From an uncultured Propionibacterium sp. (GTDB lineage Bacteria; Actinomycetota; Actinomycetes; Propionibacteriales; Propionibacteriaceae): a stretch of DNA of 23,510 nucleotides. The translations under genes were made by a program, and so were the position numbers. Under the pieces are notes generated by a model. That model searched no databases, was not told where the DNA came from, and saw only the letters and a list, made by a program, of their open reading frames with translations. Positions 7,050-14,463 of the stretch are shown piece after piece (the stretch's first letter is position 1; every line of letters starts with the position of its first letter). Location of the stretch: contig CALHWB010000056.1 of NCBI GenBank assembly GCA_938036835.1, positions 1-23,510 on the forward strand. The letters are read 5' to 3'.

Positions 7050-8174
7050 GTGACGGCCGACGGGCCAACCCGACGCGGGGGTGAGGGCACGACCTGGTGG
7101 CGTCGGCTGACCCGGTGGGTAAATCGCAATCCGGCGGCAGCGCACTTGTTGCGGGCGGGGGAGCGTTACCAGAACCGGCTTGGCGGTCAACTCGCCGCGG
7201 CCATCGCCTTCTACAGCGTACTGGCCATCGTGCCCCTGCTGATGTTTTCATTCGCCGCGCTGGGGTTAACTCTCACGGTTATCCGGCCCGAATTGCTGGA
7301 CGATGTGCGGGTATTCCTGGCTCGTAATCTCAACGCCGGCCCGATGCAAGACCAACTGATGCTGATGATTAGGGAGTACCTGGGCAATTGGCGAGGCGTA
7401 GGGGTGCTCGCGATCATCGCAGCATTGTTCGTCGGCGTCACCTGGATGACCAACCTGAAAGCAGCCATCCGGGCGATGATCCGTCCGGATTTCGACACCG
7501 ACCGGCGGGCACACCCATTTTTGCTGGAACTTATCATCAACCTGCTGATGACGCTGGTGCTGCTGGCACTGATCGCGATCACCTTCACCCTGACCACCGT
7601 CGGCACCCAGTTGGCCGATCAAATGGTTCTTTGGCTGCGACTGGGGTCCATCGAGGTGCCGCATTACCTGGTGCGGTTGATCAGTCTAGGATTGTCCCTG
7701 CTGGGGGCAACATTGCTGTTCTGGTTGCTCTATCGGATCGTCCCGGAAGAGAAGCCACCCACTCGGTCGCTACGAAGAGGCGGGTTCGGGGCGGCGGTGT
7801 GTTTTGTCGGATTGCAAGCTGCCGCCTCGGTGCTGGGTAGTCTGTTCAACCTGGGACGTTCCACCCAGATCTTCGGGCCGATCATTGTGGCCATGTTGTT
7901 CCTGAACGTGTTTGCCCAGTTGATTTTGTTTTTCGCTGCTTGGATCGCCACCGGGAATCAGCCTGCAATCGCCCGGCGGCACAATCCGGCCGATGAGATC
8001 CTGCGCGATCGCACGAGCACCGTAACCGCCGTCGACCACTGGATCTACGCGGACCGAGACCGGCTGGCCAGGATCGAAGAAGCCAACCGGTCGAGCCATC
8101 GCCGCACGGCCCATCTCGCCCGTGCGGCACGAGCCTCGGCGGACGGGCTTGAGGATCCGAAGAGATCTCAGTGA
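7050..8174 (+). CDS. YihY/BrkB-family inner membrane protein
   Basis: About 374 residues. After a basic N-terminus come about six membrane helices with the family pattern GGQLAAAIAFYSVLAIVPLLMF near the start and a long basic, cytosolic C-terminus of about 75 residues. The family was once called ribonuclease BN by mistake; its transport or structural role is unresolved. The start is uncertain: the frame is open upstream to GTG/ATG at 6969/6972 within the MerR gene, but that stretch reads like a shadow of the MerR frame, so I prefer GTG at 7050. No clear ribosome-binding site is seen for either. Its 3' end overlaps the convergent phosphofructokinase gene by 7 nt. Confidence 0.82.
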   Translation: MTADGPTRRGGEGTTWWRRLTRWVNRNPAAAHLLRAGERYQNRLGGQLAAAIAFYSVLAIVPLLMFSFAALGLTLTVIRPELLDDVRVFLARNLNAGPMQDQLMLMIREYLGNWRGVGVLAIIAALFVGVTWMTNLKAAIRAMIRPDFDTDRRAHPFLLELIINLLMTLVLLALIAITFTLTTVGTQLADQMVLWLRLGSIEVPHYLVRLISLGLSLLGATLLFWLLYRIVPEEKPPTRSLRRGGFGAAVCFVGLQAAASVLGSLFNLGRSTQIFGPIIVAMLFLNVFAQLILFFAAWIATGNQPAIARRHNPADEILRDRTSTVTAVDHWIYADRDRLARIEEANRSSHRRTAHLARAARASADGLEDPKRSQ

Positions 8175-9388
8175 TCGGTGGCGGCGGTCGGGATCGCCAT
8201 TCCGATGGCGGTACACAATTCGACAAACCAAGGCTGGGTGATGTCGAAGGGCTTGTGCCCGGCTATGCGTTGGAAGTCGATGATGGCTAGTTCGTCACCG
8301 GCTTCTTCATCCATGCCGATCACCCCGGGTCGCCCTGCCAGCGCAGCATCCACCGCCATCAGGCAGGTACGCCCGATCAGATCGAGATCTTCGCCATTGG
8401 ACGGCGCGGAGCGGCTGAAGTACCCGGACTTCTGCACCATGGTCTTCTGGGCACCGATCAGTTTACTGAACTGCTTGCCGAACCAGGCGCCAGGGTTGAT
8501 CTTGTCGATTTGCACATGATTGAAGGCATCGCGGGGTACCTCTTCCCCGTCGGCTTCCATCTGGGCGACTATCTCGGCTACGCCAGCGCCTTCGGAGAGG
8601 AAGATGTTCACGTTGCCCACCGTGTCCATGATCGTGCGCAGCCGCTCTGCCTCGGCCTTGATGTCCAACTGTGCCTCGGGCACATACAATGCGTGCACAT
8701 CCCAGGCCTCCTTGGTCAACCCGACCTCCGGCAACCATTCCTGCTCATCCAGCCAGGCTCGGTAGCGCCGGGTGGCTTCGGCGGCCAGGTAGCCGCAATT
8801 GCGGCCCATAATCTCGTGAATGATCAACTCGCGTGGCGCCGCATTGTGTTCGCCGATGATGTTCTTGGCATAATTAGCGGCCTCATCGGCGGCGGTCCAA
8901 GCGCCCAAGGATTGTCTGATGGGAAAGATATCGTTGTCGATCGTCTTGGGCAGGCCGACCACGGTTAACCCGAAATCGTTCTTGGCTAAGTAGGCTGCCA
9001 GGTCGGCGGCGGTGGTGTTGGTGTCATCGCCCCCGATGGTGTGTAACACATCGACCCCGTCGGCTACCAGCTGTTTGGCGGCCACCGACAGCGGGTCCTC
9101 GCCTTCGGCCACCAACCCCCGCTTTGCGCAGTCGGCGGCATTGGTGAGTTTGGTCCTGGAGTTGCCAATGGGAGAACCGCCGAAGGCGAACAGCCGCTCG
9201 GCGTGCTGCCGGGCCTCGGCGGTTATCGCGATCGAATCGCCTCTCAACAGGCCCTCGTATCCATAGCGGTAGGCGATGATCTCTGCTTGCGGGGCCACCT
9301 CGGTGTAGCGCTTGATCAGTCCGGCGACAGCAGACGACAGGCAGGGGGCGAAACCGCCTGCCGTGAGCAGCGCGACCTTGTTTACCAT
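8168..9388 (-). CDS. pfp: Pyrophosphate-dependent 6-phosphofructokinase
   Basis: A 406-residue group-II phosphofructokinase that phosphorylates fructose 6-phosphate reversibly with pyrophosphate in glycolysis/gluconeogenesis. Two features show PPi rather than ATP use: GGDD at residues 119-122 and PKTIDND at 147-153. LTAGGFAPCLSSA, FGGSPIGNSR, IMGRNCGYLAAE and QKSGYFSRSA agree closely with the Propionibacterium freudenreichii enzyme as I recall it. The reading frame is open 82 codons further upstream, but homology starts at MVNKVALLTAGGF, and GAAAGG lies just upstream of the ATG at 9388. A TAGGCT -10-like box lies at 9424-9429. Convergent with the YihY gene. Confidence 0.95.
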   Translation of the reverse strand: MVNKVALLTAGGFAPCLSSAVAGLIKRYTEVAPQAEIIAYRYGYEGLLRGDSIAITAEARQHAERLFAFGGSPIGNSRTKLTNAADCAKRGLVAEGEDPLSVAAKQLVADGVDVLHTIGGDDTNTTAADLAAYLAKNDFGLTVVGLPKTIDNDIFPIRQSLGAWTAADEAANYAKNIIGEHNAAPRELIIHEIMGRNCGYLAAEATRRYRAWLDEQEWLPEVGLTKEAWDVHALYVPEAQLDIKAEAERLRTIMDTVGNVNIFLSEGAGVAEIVAQMEADGEEVPRDAFNHVQIDKINPGAWFGKQFSKLIGAQKTMVQKSGYFSRSAPSNGEDLDLIGRTCLMAVDAALAGRPGVIGMDEEAGDELAIIDFQRIAGHKPFDITQPWFVELCTAIGMAIPTAATDH

Positions 9389-9423
9389 CGGTAGACCTTT
9401 CTTCTTAGACCGGCGTTGACCCA

Positions 9424-9429
9424 AGCCTA
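9424..9429 (-). promoter_or_regulatory. Putative -10 element of the phosphofructokinase promoter
   Basis: On the minus strand TAGGCT occurs 35 nt before the pfp start. A TTGCAG (9450-9445) lies 15 nt upstream of it, a short spacer. This would give a leader of about 29 nt containing the AAAGG ribosome-binding site. Confidence 0.35.
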
Positions 9430-9461
9430 GCTGTGGAAGACGATCTGCAACTGCTCGAATC

Positions 9462-9491
9462 GTGACAATATGGTGCTGAGCACCGTACTGG
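9462..9491 (+). promoter_or_regulatory. Putative promoter with palindromic operator before the TadE/G-like gene
   Basis: GTGACA (9462-9467) and TACTGG (9486-9491) are separated by 18 nt. The spacer holds a 13-base inverted repeat, GGTGCT-G-AGCACC (9472-9484), placed where a regulator would touch RNA polymerase. The downstream gene has a good GAGGAG site (about 9508-9513). Confidence 0.4.
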
Positions 9492-9518
9492 TCACACACC
9501 TCCGAAAGAGGAGTACAG

Positions 9519-9926
9519 ATGACCCAGTTAACCACCCTGGGCCGACAACGGGGCGCCAGCATGTCGGTGCTGGTCTGCCTGTTGGTTCCGACATTGCTGC
9601 TGTGCATCGGCTTGGCTGTCGACGGGGCCGCCAAAGCGGCTGCCGACCGGCAGGCGGAAGCTGTCGCCGCTCAAGCCGCCCGGACCGGGGTGGATGCCGC
9701 CGCCCCGGCGCTGCTTACCGGTGGGAATGCTCAGGCGGCGGCCTTGGCTGCGGCCGATCGGGTGATTGCGGCCCATCCCGAGGTGACTGGGCGAGTGGAA
9801 CTCGATTCCGGCGACTCGCTGGTCGTAACCACCACCATCAGCACGCCCACGATCTTCTTGGGCTTGGCCGGCATCCACGAGCTGTCCGGTCACGGCCAGG
9901 CTCGAGTGGATCTGAGACCGGGCTGA
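9519..9926 (+). CDS. TadE/TadG-like secreted or membrane-anchored protein, orphan
   Basis: A 135-residue protein. After a short RQRGA motif it has one hydrophobic helix (about residues 14-33, MSVLVCLLVPTLLLCIGLAVDG), then an alanine-rich helical region full of A/Q/R and a small beta-rich C-terminal part. This is the layout of TadE/TadG-like minor pilins and of the Rv3654c-type proteins of Actinobacteria. No tadA, tadB or tadC genes are nearby, so it is an orphan in this window and partners may lie elsewhere. A GAGGAG ribosome-binding site stands 5 nt before the ATG. It is divergent from pfp. The pilus role is an inference from the architecture. Confidence 0.7.
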   Translation: MTQLTTLGRQRGASMSVLVCLLVPTLLLCIGLAVDGAAKAAADRQAEAVAAQAARTGVDAAAPALLTGGNAQAAALAAADRVIAAHPEVTGRVELDSGDSLVVTTTISTPTIFLGLAGIHELSGHGQARVDLRPG

Positions 9927-9977
9927 CCGGCCGGGGCTTCGGACGCGGGGCCCGGCCGCAGGCATCGCTTCCGGGGC

Positions 9978-10009
9978 GATGACCGGCCTCGCCGACCGGA
10001 TACTATCCT
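9978..10009 (+). promoter_or_regulatory. Putative promoter of the YciO gene (leaderless)
   Basis: GATGAC (9978-9983), a 17-nt spacer and TACTAT (10001-10006), with an overlapping TATCCT (10004-10009) exactly 6 nt before the ATG at 10016. GGAGG (10011-10015) abuts the ATG with no spacer and is useless as a normal ribosome-binding site, which favours a leaderless transcript. Confidence 0.45.
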
Positions 10010-10015
10010 CGGAGG

Positions 10016-10636
10016 ATGGCCAGGTATTTTGACGTCCATCCCGCCAATCCGCAGCTTCGAGCACTGGACCAGACGGTACAGATCCTGCGGGATGGCGGAG
10101 CGATCGCCTACGCAACCGACTCCGGATTCGCATTGGGTGCATTGCTGGGCAACCACGCCGGGATCGAACGGATCCGAGCCATCCGGCAACTCGACCAAAG
10201 GCATCATCTTACGGTGGTTGTCAGTGAGTTTGCACAACTCGGCCGCTATGTGCAGATGGACAACTGGGTTTTCCGGGCGGTAAAAGCAGCGACCCCGGGA
10301 GCTTACACCTTCATCTTGCCGGCCACCCGGGAAGTGCCCCGGGCAATGCAGCACCGCACTAGAACCATTGGGGTGCGCGTTCCTCAGCACGTCACCGCGC
10401 TGGCCCTGCTTGACCGGCTGGGCGAACCTATGGTGTCCTCTACCCTGATCCTGCCGGGCCGGACAGACCCCATGAGCGACGGCTGGCAGATCAACGAAGA
10501 GTTGGGTCGTCAACTGGACGCCATATTGGATTCGGGCGACGCCGGTCACGTTCCGACGACCGTGGTTGATCTGACCGGTGCCGAGCCGCAGATTTTGCGA
10601 CTGGGCGGAGGAGATCCGGCGCTGTTCGAGCCCTGA
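10016..10636 (+). CDS. YrdC-domain protein of the YciO subfamily
   Basis: A 206-residue YrdC/Sua5-fold protein. The opening FDVHPANPQ, then GGAIAYATDSGFALGALL, TPGAYTFILPATREVPR and PTTVVDLTG follow E. coli YciO closely. TsaC/Sua5 enzymes, which make threonylcarbamoyl-AMP for tRNA t6A, use a KxR and an SxN motif; here the matching places read IRQL and SSTLI, so both are missing and YciO-like function (uncertain, RNA binding and possibly weak TsaC activity) is more likely than essential t6A synthesis. The start is fixed by the family N-terminus and the promoter just before it. Convergent with the PP2C gene. Confidence 0.88.
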   Translation: MARYFDVHPANPQLRALDQTVQILRDGGAIAYATDSGFALGALLGNHAGIERIRAIRQLDQRHHLTVVVSEFAQLGRYVQMDNWVFRAVKAATPGAYTFILPATREVPRAMQHRTRTIGVRVPQHVTALALLDRLGEPMVSSTLILPGRTDPMSDGWQINEELGRQLDAILDSGDAGHVPTTVVDLTGAEPQILRLGGGDPALFEP

Positions 10637-10848
10637 ATCGAGAAGGATAAAGGCCACCTTGGTAAGCGGACCGTTAGCATTGCGATGGTGGGCCAGCGGT
10701 CAGATGTAGGCGATGTGCATCGGGATTGCTCCGCCGGCGGTGAACGACAACGGCAGCACCCGTGGGCGGGATAGGACAGCAGAAGATGGCCGGGGTTCAG
10801 CCCGGCCTCCGGGTTGCGTTCGAAAGCCTGTGTGCTATCCGCGTCGGG
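10637..10848. other. Intergenic region between convergent yciO-like and PP2C genes
   Basis: This 212-base stretch has no ORF with coding character. It contains a GC-rich hairpin (10788-10807, listed separately). A GTTCGAA near 10819 is not part of a tRNA because the flanking stems do not pair. Confidence 0.6.
10788..10807. terminator. Hairpin between convergent genes, putative bidirectional terminator
   Basis: A perfect 7-bp stem, GGCCGGG (10788-10794) and CCCGGCC (10801-10807), with a 6-nt loop. There is no T-run, but the position between two convergent genes suits a two-way terminator of the GC-rich actinobacterial kind. Confidence 0.45.
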
Positions 10849-11670
10849 CTAGCCCGCGGGGGCGGAGTCGTCAAGCGGTGTCTCCGCAGCTCCGATGAAC
10901 CGGCCCGTGGGTTCAGTGGCGCCGAACTGGCCAGTCGGGCCATCGCAGACATCGGCGACTACCACCGAGATGTTGTCCCTGCTGGCGTCCAGGCACTCTG
11001 CGATCAAGGTTTCGGCCAGTTCCTGAGGGTCGGCTGTGCAGGCCACCAGGGAAGCTAACGCGGGAGCCGGCAGGTAGTCACTCAAACCGTCGGTGGCCAG
11101 CAGCCAACGATCCCCGGTGCGCAACTCGATCGGGGCGATGTACGCTGCATCGGCATCCGATGCCGAGCCCGACAGGTAATGCAGCAGCATATTACGCATC
11201 GGATGCCGATGCGCGGCGGCCGGCTGCAACATGCCTTCGGCGATCAGCAACTGAACCCAGGTTTGATCCTCGGTCTGCTGGGTCAGACAGCCATCCCGCA
11301 GTCGATAAACCCGAGAATCCCCGATATGGATGATGAAACTCTGGCTCGCATTCATGACCACCCCGCTCAGCGTGGTTGCCATGCCGCGCAGTCCGGGGTT
11401 ACCTTCGGTCAAGGTACGTAGCCGAGCGTTCGCGGCGGCCAAGGCGGTGCGGGGCTGACTAGTCATCCGAGCCGCAGGCGCACCGAGCAACTCGACAAGC
11501 GCGCGCACAATGGTGGCCGAGGCCAGATCACCCGCCGGAGCGCCTCCCACGCCGTCGGCGATCAACGCCAACTGAGGGCCGGCATAGCCGGAATCCTGAT
11601 TGTCTGCCCGGCAGCGGCCCACCTCGGAGCGCGCCCCACACGCCAGGTGGTGGTTACGAAGCGCGTTCAC
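10849..11670 (-). CDS. PP2C-family Ser/Thr protein phosphatase
   Basis: A 273-residue soluble PP2C (PPM) phosphatase. Metal-binding and family motifs occur in order: RADNQD (residues 22-26), ADGVGG (Asp39-Gly40), GMATTLSGVV, IGDSRVYRLRDG, LLATDGLSDY and DNISVVVADV. It should remove phosphate from Ser/Thr-kinase substrates, which could include the FHA protein encoded at 4569-5069, though nothing in the sequence proves that. Unlike PstP it has no membrane segment; the tail after the DNI motif is about 35 residues and disordered. The GTG start at 11670 is supported by TATCTT 7 nt upstream and no ribosome-binding site, hence a likely leaderless message. Confidence 0.9.
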   Translation of the reverse strand: MNALRNHHLACGARSEVGRCRADNQDSGYAGPQLALIADGVGGAPAGDLASATIVRALVELLGAPAARMTSQPRTALAAANARLRTLTEGNPGLRGMATTLSGVVMNASQSFIIHIGDSRVYRLRDGCLTQQTEDQTWVQLLIAEGMLQPAAAHRHPMRNMLLHYLSGSASDADAAYIAPIELRTGDRWLLATDGLSDYLPAPALASLVACTADPQELAETLIAECLDASRDNISVVVADVCDGPTGQFGATEPTGRFIGAAETPLDDSAPAG

Positions 11671-11677
11671 AGACCAG

Positions 11678-11683
11678 AAGATA
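11678..11683 (-). promoter_or_regulatory. Putative -10 element of the PP2C gene (leaderless)
   Basis: TATCTT on the minus strand lies 7 nt before the GTG start at 11670. The only purine-rich stretch (AAGGGA) is 14-15 nt away, too far for a ribosome-binding site. Confidence 0.4.
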
Positions 11684-11759
11684 GTCCCTTGATGGCGGTG
11701 CGGGCCAAATTCCCGGCCATCGGCGGTCAGGTGACCCGGGATGAAACAGGCCAGGCCGT

Positions 11760-11780
11760 TCTGGTCAACCGGTGACCAGA
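11760..11780 (-). terminator. Hairpin over the rhomboid stop codon, putative terminator
   Basis: The arms TCTGGTCA (11760-11767) and TGACCAGA (11773-11780) pair perfectly over 8 bp with a 5-nt loop and include the stop codon of the rhomboid gene. A short TGTTT follows on the minus strand. This may end the rhomboid transcript before the PP2C promoter. Confidence 0.4.
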
Positions 11781-12679
11781 TACTTGATGACCAGCAGCAC
11801 GACCAGCAAGCAGCCGAGGACGACTAGGCCATACCGGGTCACGAATGGGTGCTGCCTCCGGCCTGAACGGCGGGGGACGAGAAGGATCCAGGCGGCGGCC
11901 GCCCCGGTCAACAATCCACCCAGGTGGACCTGCCAGGCGATGCCGGGGAACAGCAGCGTGAGCGCTACATTCAGGCCAAGCAGTACCCAGATCGAGGTCA
12001 ACGGACGACGGCCTAGCCAGGCGAGTACCGCATGAGCACCGAACAAACCAAAGATGATACCCGACGAACCGAGCACCCCGGTTGTCCAGTTGATGCCATC
12101 CGTTCCGAGGCTCCGGTCAGGCGGAAAGGCCAACAGCACGAAGACCACCGAGCCGCCGAGCCCGGAAAGCAGGCACAATTCCAGGTATTTCCGCCAGCCC
12201 AGCAGGGACTCCAGATGCTTACCGAGCAACCATAGGGTCAGCAGATTAAACCCGATGTGGGTGATCTGACGCGGCGAATGGGCAATCATCGAGGTGATGA
12301 AGCGCCAGGGCTGCTGGGCACCCAGGCTGGGCACCAATTCGAACAACTCGGTGACCTGCCAACTGAGCAACTGACCAATCCAGACCAGCACGCAGACCAC
12401 AACAAGTGACATGGTGACCCGGATCGGGGACCGCACCCTGAATTGTGGTCTGCGGATACCAGCCCTGTTTCCAGCTGGTGGGCTTCGGAACCATCGCTCG
12501 GGGTCAGGCGGTCGCCGGCGGGGCGGCCTGTGGCCCCGTGCGGGGGCCAACGGTACCGGGGGAGACTGCGCGACGCGGTCGGTCGCGGCTGGCTCGGTGG
12601 GTGCCGAGGCGATGGAGGCCTCCAAATCGGGTGGAATGAAGTCGGGCCACTGATTGCTGGGTTCGGGCTCGGCATCCAT
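11765..12679 (-). CDS. Rhomboid-family intramembrane serine protease
   Basis: A 304-residue protein. Residues 1-85 are cytosolic, proline- and arginine-rich and likely disordered; residues 86-300 form the six-helix rhomboid core plus a closing helix. The oxyanion motif HxxxN is His141-IGF-Asn145, the nucleophile is Ser206 in GSSG (204-207), and the catalytic histidine is His252 in QVHLGGLLTG. Thus it should be an active membrane protease; its substrate is unknown. TAGGCT stands 6 nt before the ATG, suggesting its own leaderless promoter 57 nt after the Hsp70-like gene on the same strand. Confidence 0.92.
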   Translation of the reverse strand: MDAEPEPSNQWPDFIPPDLEASIASAPTEPAATDRVAQSPPVPLAPARGHRPPRRRPPDPERWFRSPPAGNRAGIRRPQFRVRSPIRVTMSLVVVCVLVWIGQLLSWQVTELFELVPSLGAQQPWRFITSMIAHSPRQITHIGFNLLTLWLLGKHLESLLGWRKYLELCLLSGLGGSVVFVLLAFPPDRSLGTDGINWTTGVLGSSGIIFGLFGAHAVLAWLGRRPLTSIWVLLGLNVALTLLFPGIAWQVHLGGLLTGAAAAWILLVPRRSGRRQHPFVTRYGLVVLGCLLVVLLVIKYLVTG

Positions 12680-12685
12680 TGGGTC

Positions 12686-12691
12686 AGCCTA
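12686..12691 (-). promoter_or_regulatory. Putative -10 element of the rhomboid gene (leaderless)
   Basis: TAGGCT on the minus strand, exactly 6 nt before the ATG at 12679. No convincing -35 is seen. Confidence 0.4.
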
Positions 12692-12736
12692 TCCGGTTCG
12701 GGCACATCGCCTTAGCCATGACCGCGGCGCTGGGGC

Positions 12737-14248
12737 TCAACTCAATCCGAGTTGGTGGGTTTGGGTGTATCCGGTGTCCAGATCGGTGATCTGCACCGAC
12801 ACTATGCCGTGTGGATCTATCAGATAACGCTCCTCAATGAGGTCTCCCTCAGCGGTGCGCTGCACCGTCAAGTCCCCCAGTTTGACTTCCGGGCCTTGTA
12901 GGTGCGTCTGGAAGGGGAAAACGACGTCTTCAAAGGGCACGATGTCCCCAACCGGATGGGAATCGGACATCTCGGCATACTCTACGAAACGGTACCAACC
13001 TATGTTGTGGGCCGCACGGTAACGACGTTCGATGCGCACCTCCCGGCCGGGGACGATGGTGGCATCCCGGTCGAAGATAGCGTCGAAGCTGAGCCGGTCG
13101 CCGCCGTCGGTCTCCCGGAAGACCCCGAAGCCGCGAGACAGCCGATCCGACAGCGTGTAGCCGGAGGCGGGGGCCGCGGCGATGGCCAGCCCGATGGCTG
13201 TGGAGGCCGCTGGGTAGGGGGAGCGATAGACTCGTCGACCAAACCGTTCGCGCAGCAGCCGAGGCACCAGGGGCAACGAACTGGCACCACCCACCAGATA
13301 CAACCCGGCGATAGTACTCAGATCGGGTTCACCATTATCGAGGCCATCCACCAGCGGACCCATCGCCGCAATCGTCTGCTCGACCAACCCAGTGGCTGCG
13401 CGGTAATAGTCGGCTACGGTGACGGTCACGGAGCGACGACCAACCTCCAATACCATGCGGCGCGACTGCGGCGAGAGCTGCTCTTTGGCGGCCTGGGCCT
13501 CGGCAAGCAACTGGAAGTAGCCGCTAATGCCGAGATCTTCCGGGCTGACGCCGGCCTGAGTGCAGGCCAGATCGGCCAGCACGACATCGAAATCGTCACC
13601 GCCCAGCCGGTTGATGCCGACCGATCCGAGCACCGCATGCGAGCGATCACGGATCGCCACCAACGAGGAATCGAACGTGCCGCCACCAAGGTCGTAGACC
13701 ACGAGCCGGCTGCGGCGAGTGCTGGTCGCAGTGTGCAACCGGTGGGTGTACTCGAATCCGGCTGCCGAAGGCTCGTTCATCATGGCGGCAACCTCGAAAC
13801 CGGCCCGGCGGAAAGCCTCCAGGGTGAGAAAGCGCTGGGCACTGTTCGCGTGCGCCGGCACCGCAACGACCACTCGTTCGATCGGGTCGTCCGGCAGCAG
13901 AGCGGTCAGGGTGGAATTGTCGTGTAGGGCTGCACGTAGATCGGTGAGGAAGCTGACCAGTACGTCGAGCAGGCATACCTGAGTGTCACCGATGCTTACC
14001 TGGGTAGCGGTATTCACCATCGGTGAACCGAGGGCGCGTTTGAAGGAACGCAATACTGTTGCCCCGGTATCGCGGGCCGTCTGAGCAGCAAAACCGCTCA
14101 CCAGACCCTGCTCGGTGAGTGCTACTAGGGAAGGAAAGTATTCGTGAGCGTCACCCCGGCCATCGGTGAACGAGACCACTGGGAAGTTGCCGCGATCGGC
14201 ATAGGCGACGACGGTGCGGGTGGTGCCGAAATCGATGCCCAGATGCAT
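12737..14248 (-). CDS. Hsp70-like ATPase without helical lid (DnaK-related)
   Basis: A 503-residue actin-fold protein. Phosphate-1 GIDFGTTRT is at residues 4-12, phosphate-2 is VVYDLGGGTFD, and the adenosine motif is LYLVGGASSLPLVPRLLRERFG. The last 130 residues look like a reduced substrate-binding beta domain (DATIVPGREVRIERRY and similar strands). The alpha-helical lid and EEVD-like tail of true DnaK are absent, and the total is about 100 residues shorter than DnaK. It may be a specialised chaperone or a nucleotide-dependent regulator; no dnaJ or grpE is adjacent. The frame is open to 14422, but the ATG at 14248 begins right at the Hsp70 domain and follows TAGGCT by 7 nt. Confidence 0.88.
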   Translation of the reverse strand: MHLGIDFGTTRTVVAYADRGNFPVVSFTDGRGDAHEYFPSLVALTEQGLVSGFAAQTARDTGATVLRSFKRALGSPMVNTATQVSIGDTQVCLLDVLVSFLTDLRAALHDNSTLTALLPDDPIERVVVAVPAHANSAQRFLTLEAFRRAGFEVAAMMNEPSAAGFEYTHRLHTATSTRRSRLVVYDLGGGTFDSSLVAIRDRSHAVLGSVGINRLGGDDFDVVLADLACTQAGVSPEDLGISGYFQLLAEAQAAKEQLSPQSRRMVLEVGRRSVTVTVADYYRAATGLVEQTIAAMGPLVDGLDNGEPDLSTIAGLYLVGGASSLPLVPRLLRERFGRRVYRSPYPAASTAIGLAIAAAPASGYTLSDRLSRGFGVFRETDGGDRLSFDAIFDRDATIVPGREVRIERRYRAAHNIGWYRFVEYAEMSDSHPVGDIVPFEDVVFPFQTHLQGPEVKLGDLTVQRTAEGDLIEERYLIDPHGIVSVQITDLDTGYTQTHQLGLS

Positions 14249-14255
14249 ATGGGCA

Positions 14256-14261
14256 AGCCTA
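14256..14261 (-). promoter_or_regulatory. Putative -10 element of the Hsp70-like gene (leaderless)
   Basis: TAGGCT on the minus strand, 7 nt before the ATG at 14248, in the context GCTAGGCTTG that recurs before pfp. Confidence 0.4.
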
Positions 14262-14404
14262 GCCGTCGGCCATCGCACGTCCGGGCAAGATCCGTCTACA
14301 GTCGGGAACTTGTGACATCCGGCACCTATCGGCGTGATCTTCCGCGGACCCGCCTGGTAGACCACCGGCTTCGAATCTCGAAGATAACCGGCACCGGAAG
14401 ACAA

Positions 14405-14440
14405 CGGGCGGCCGGATCCCATTGGTAACCCGGCCGCCCG
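14405..14440 (-). terminator. Rho-independent-like terminator of the mmd operon
   Basis: A perfect 11-bp GC stem: CGGGCGGCCGG (14405-14415) pairs with CCGGCCGCCCG (14430-14440), with a 14-nt loop. On the minus strand it starts 23 nt after the beta-subunit stop and is followed by TTGTCTT. It is the strongest hairpin noticed in the window. Confidence 0.7.
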
Positions 14441-14463
14441 ATAATGCGATACACCCCAGCCGC

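Larger units (their letters stand above)
14249..14463. other. Intergenic region between the Hsp70-like gene and the mmd operon
   Basis: This 215-base gap lies between two minus-strand genes. It holds the mmd operon terminator (14405-14440), a 15-base inverted repeat CTTCGA-ATC-TCGAAG (14369-14383), and the -10-like TAGGCT of the Hsp70-like gene (14256-14261). No small ORF with coding character is seen. Confidence 0.6.

Noticed and set aside
9389..9634. 82-codon N-terminal extension of the phosphofructokinase frame
   Set aside because: Homology begins at MVNKVALLTAGGF; the extension overlaps the divergent promoter and TadE/G-like start, and AAAGG supports the ATG at 9388.
10808..10830. tRNA-like GTTCGAA T-loop in the yciO/PP2C gap
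   Set aside because: The flanking five bases on each side do not pair and no acceptor or anticodon stem is found.
12902..13927. 341-codon open frame opposite the Hsp70-like gene
   Set aside because: The minus strand encodes conserved Hsp70 motifs over the whole stretch; the plus-strand product is low-complexity and unlike any family.
14369..14383. LexA (SOS) box
   Set aside because: The inverted repeat has a 3-nt centre and lacks the actinobacterial TCGAAC-N4-GTTCGA pattern.
14249..14422. 58-codon extension of the Hsp70-like frame
   Set aside because: The actin-fold starts directly at MHLGIDFGTT, as usual for the family, and the extension crosses the -10-like TAGGCT and the terminator hairpin.
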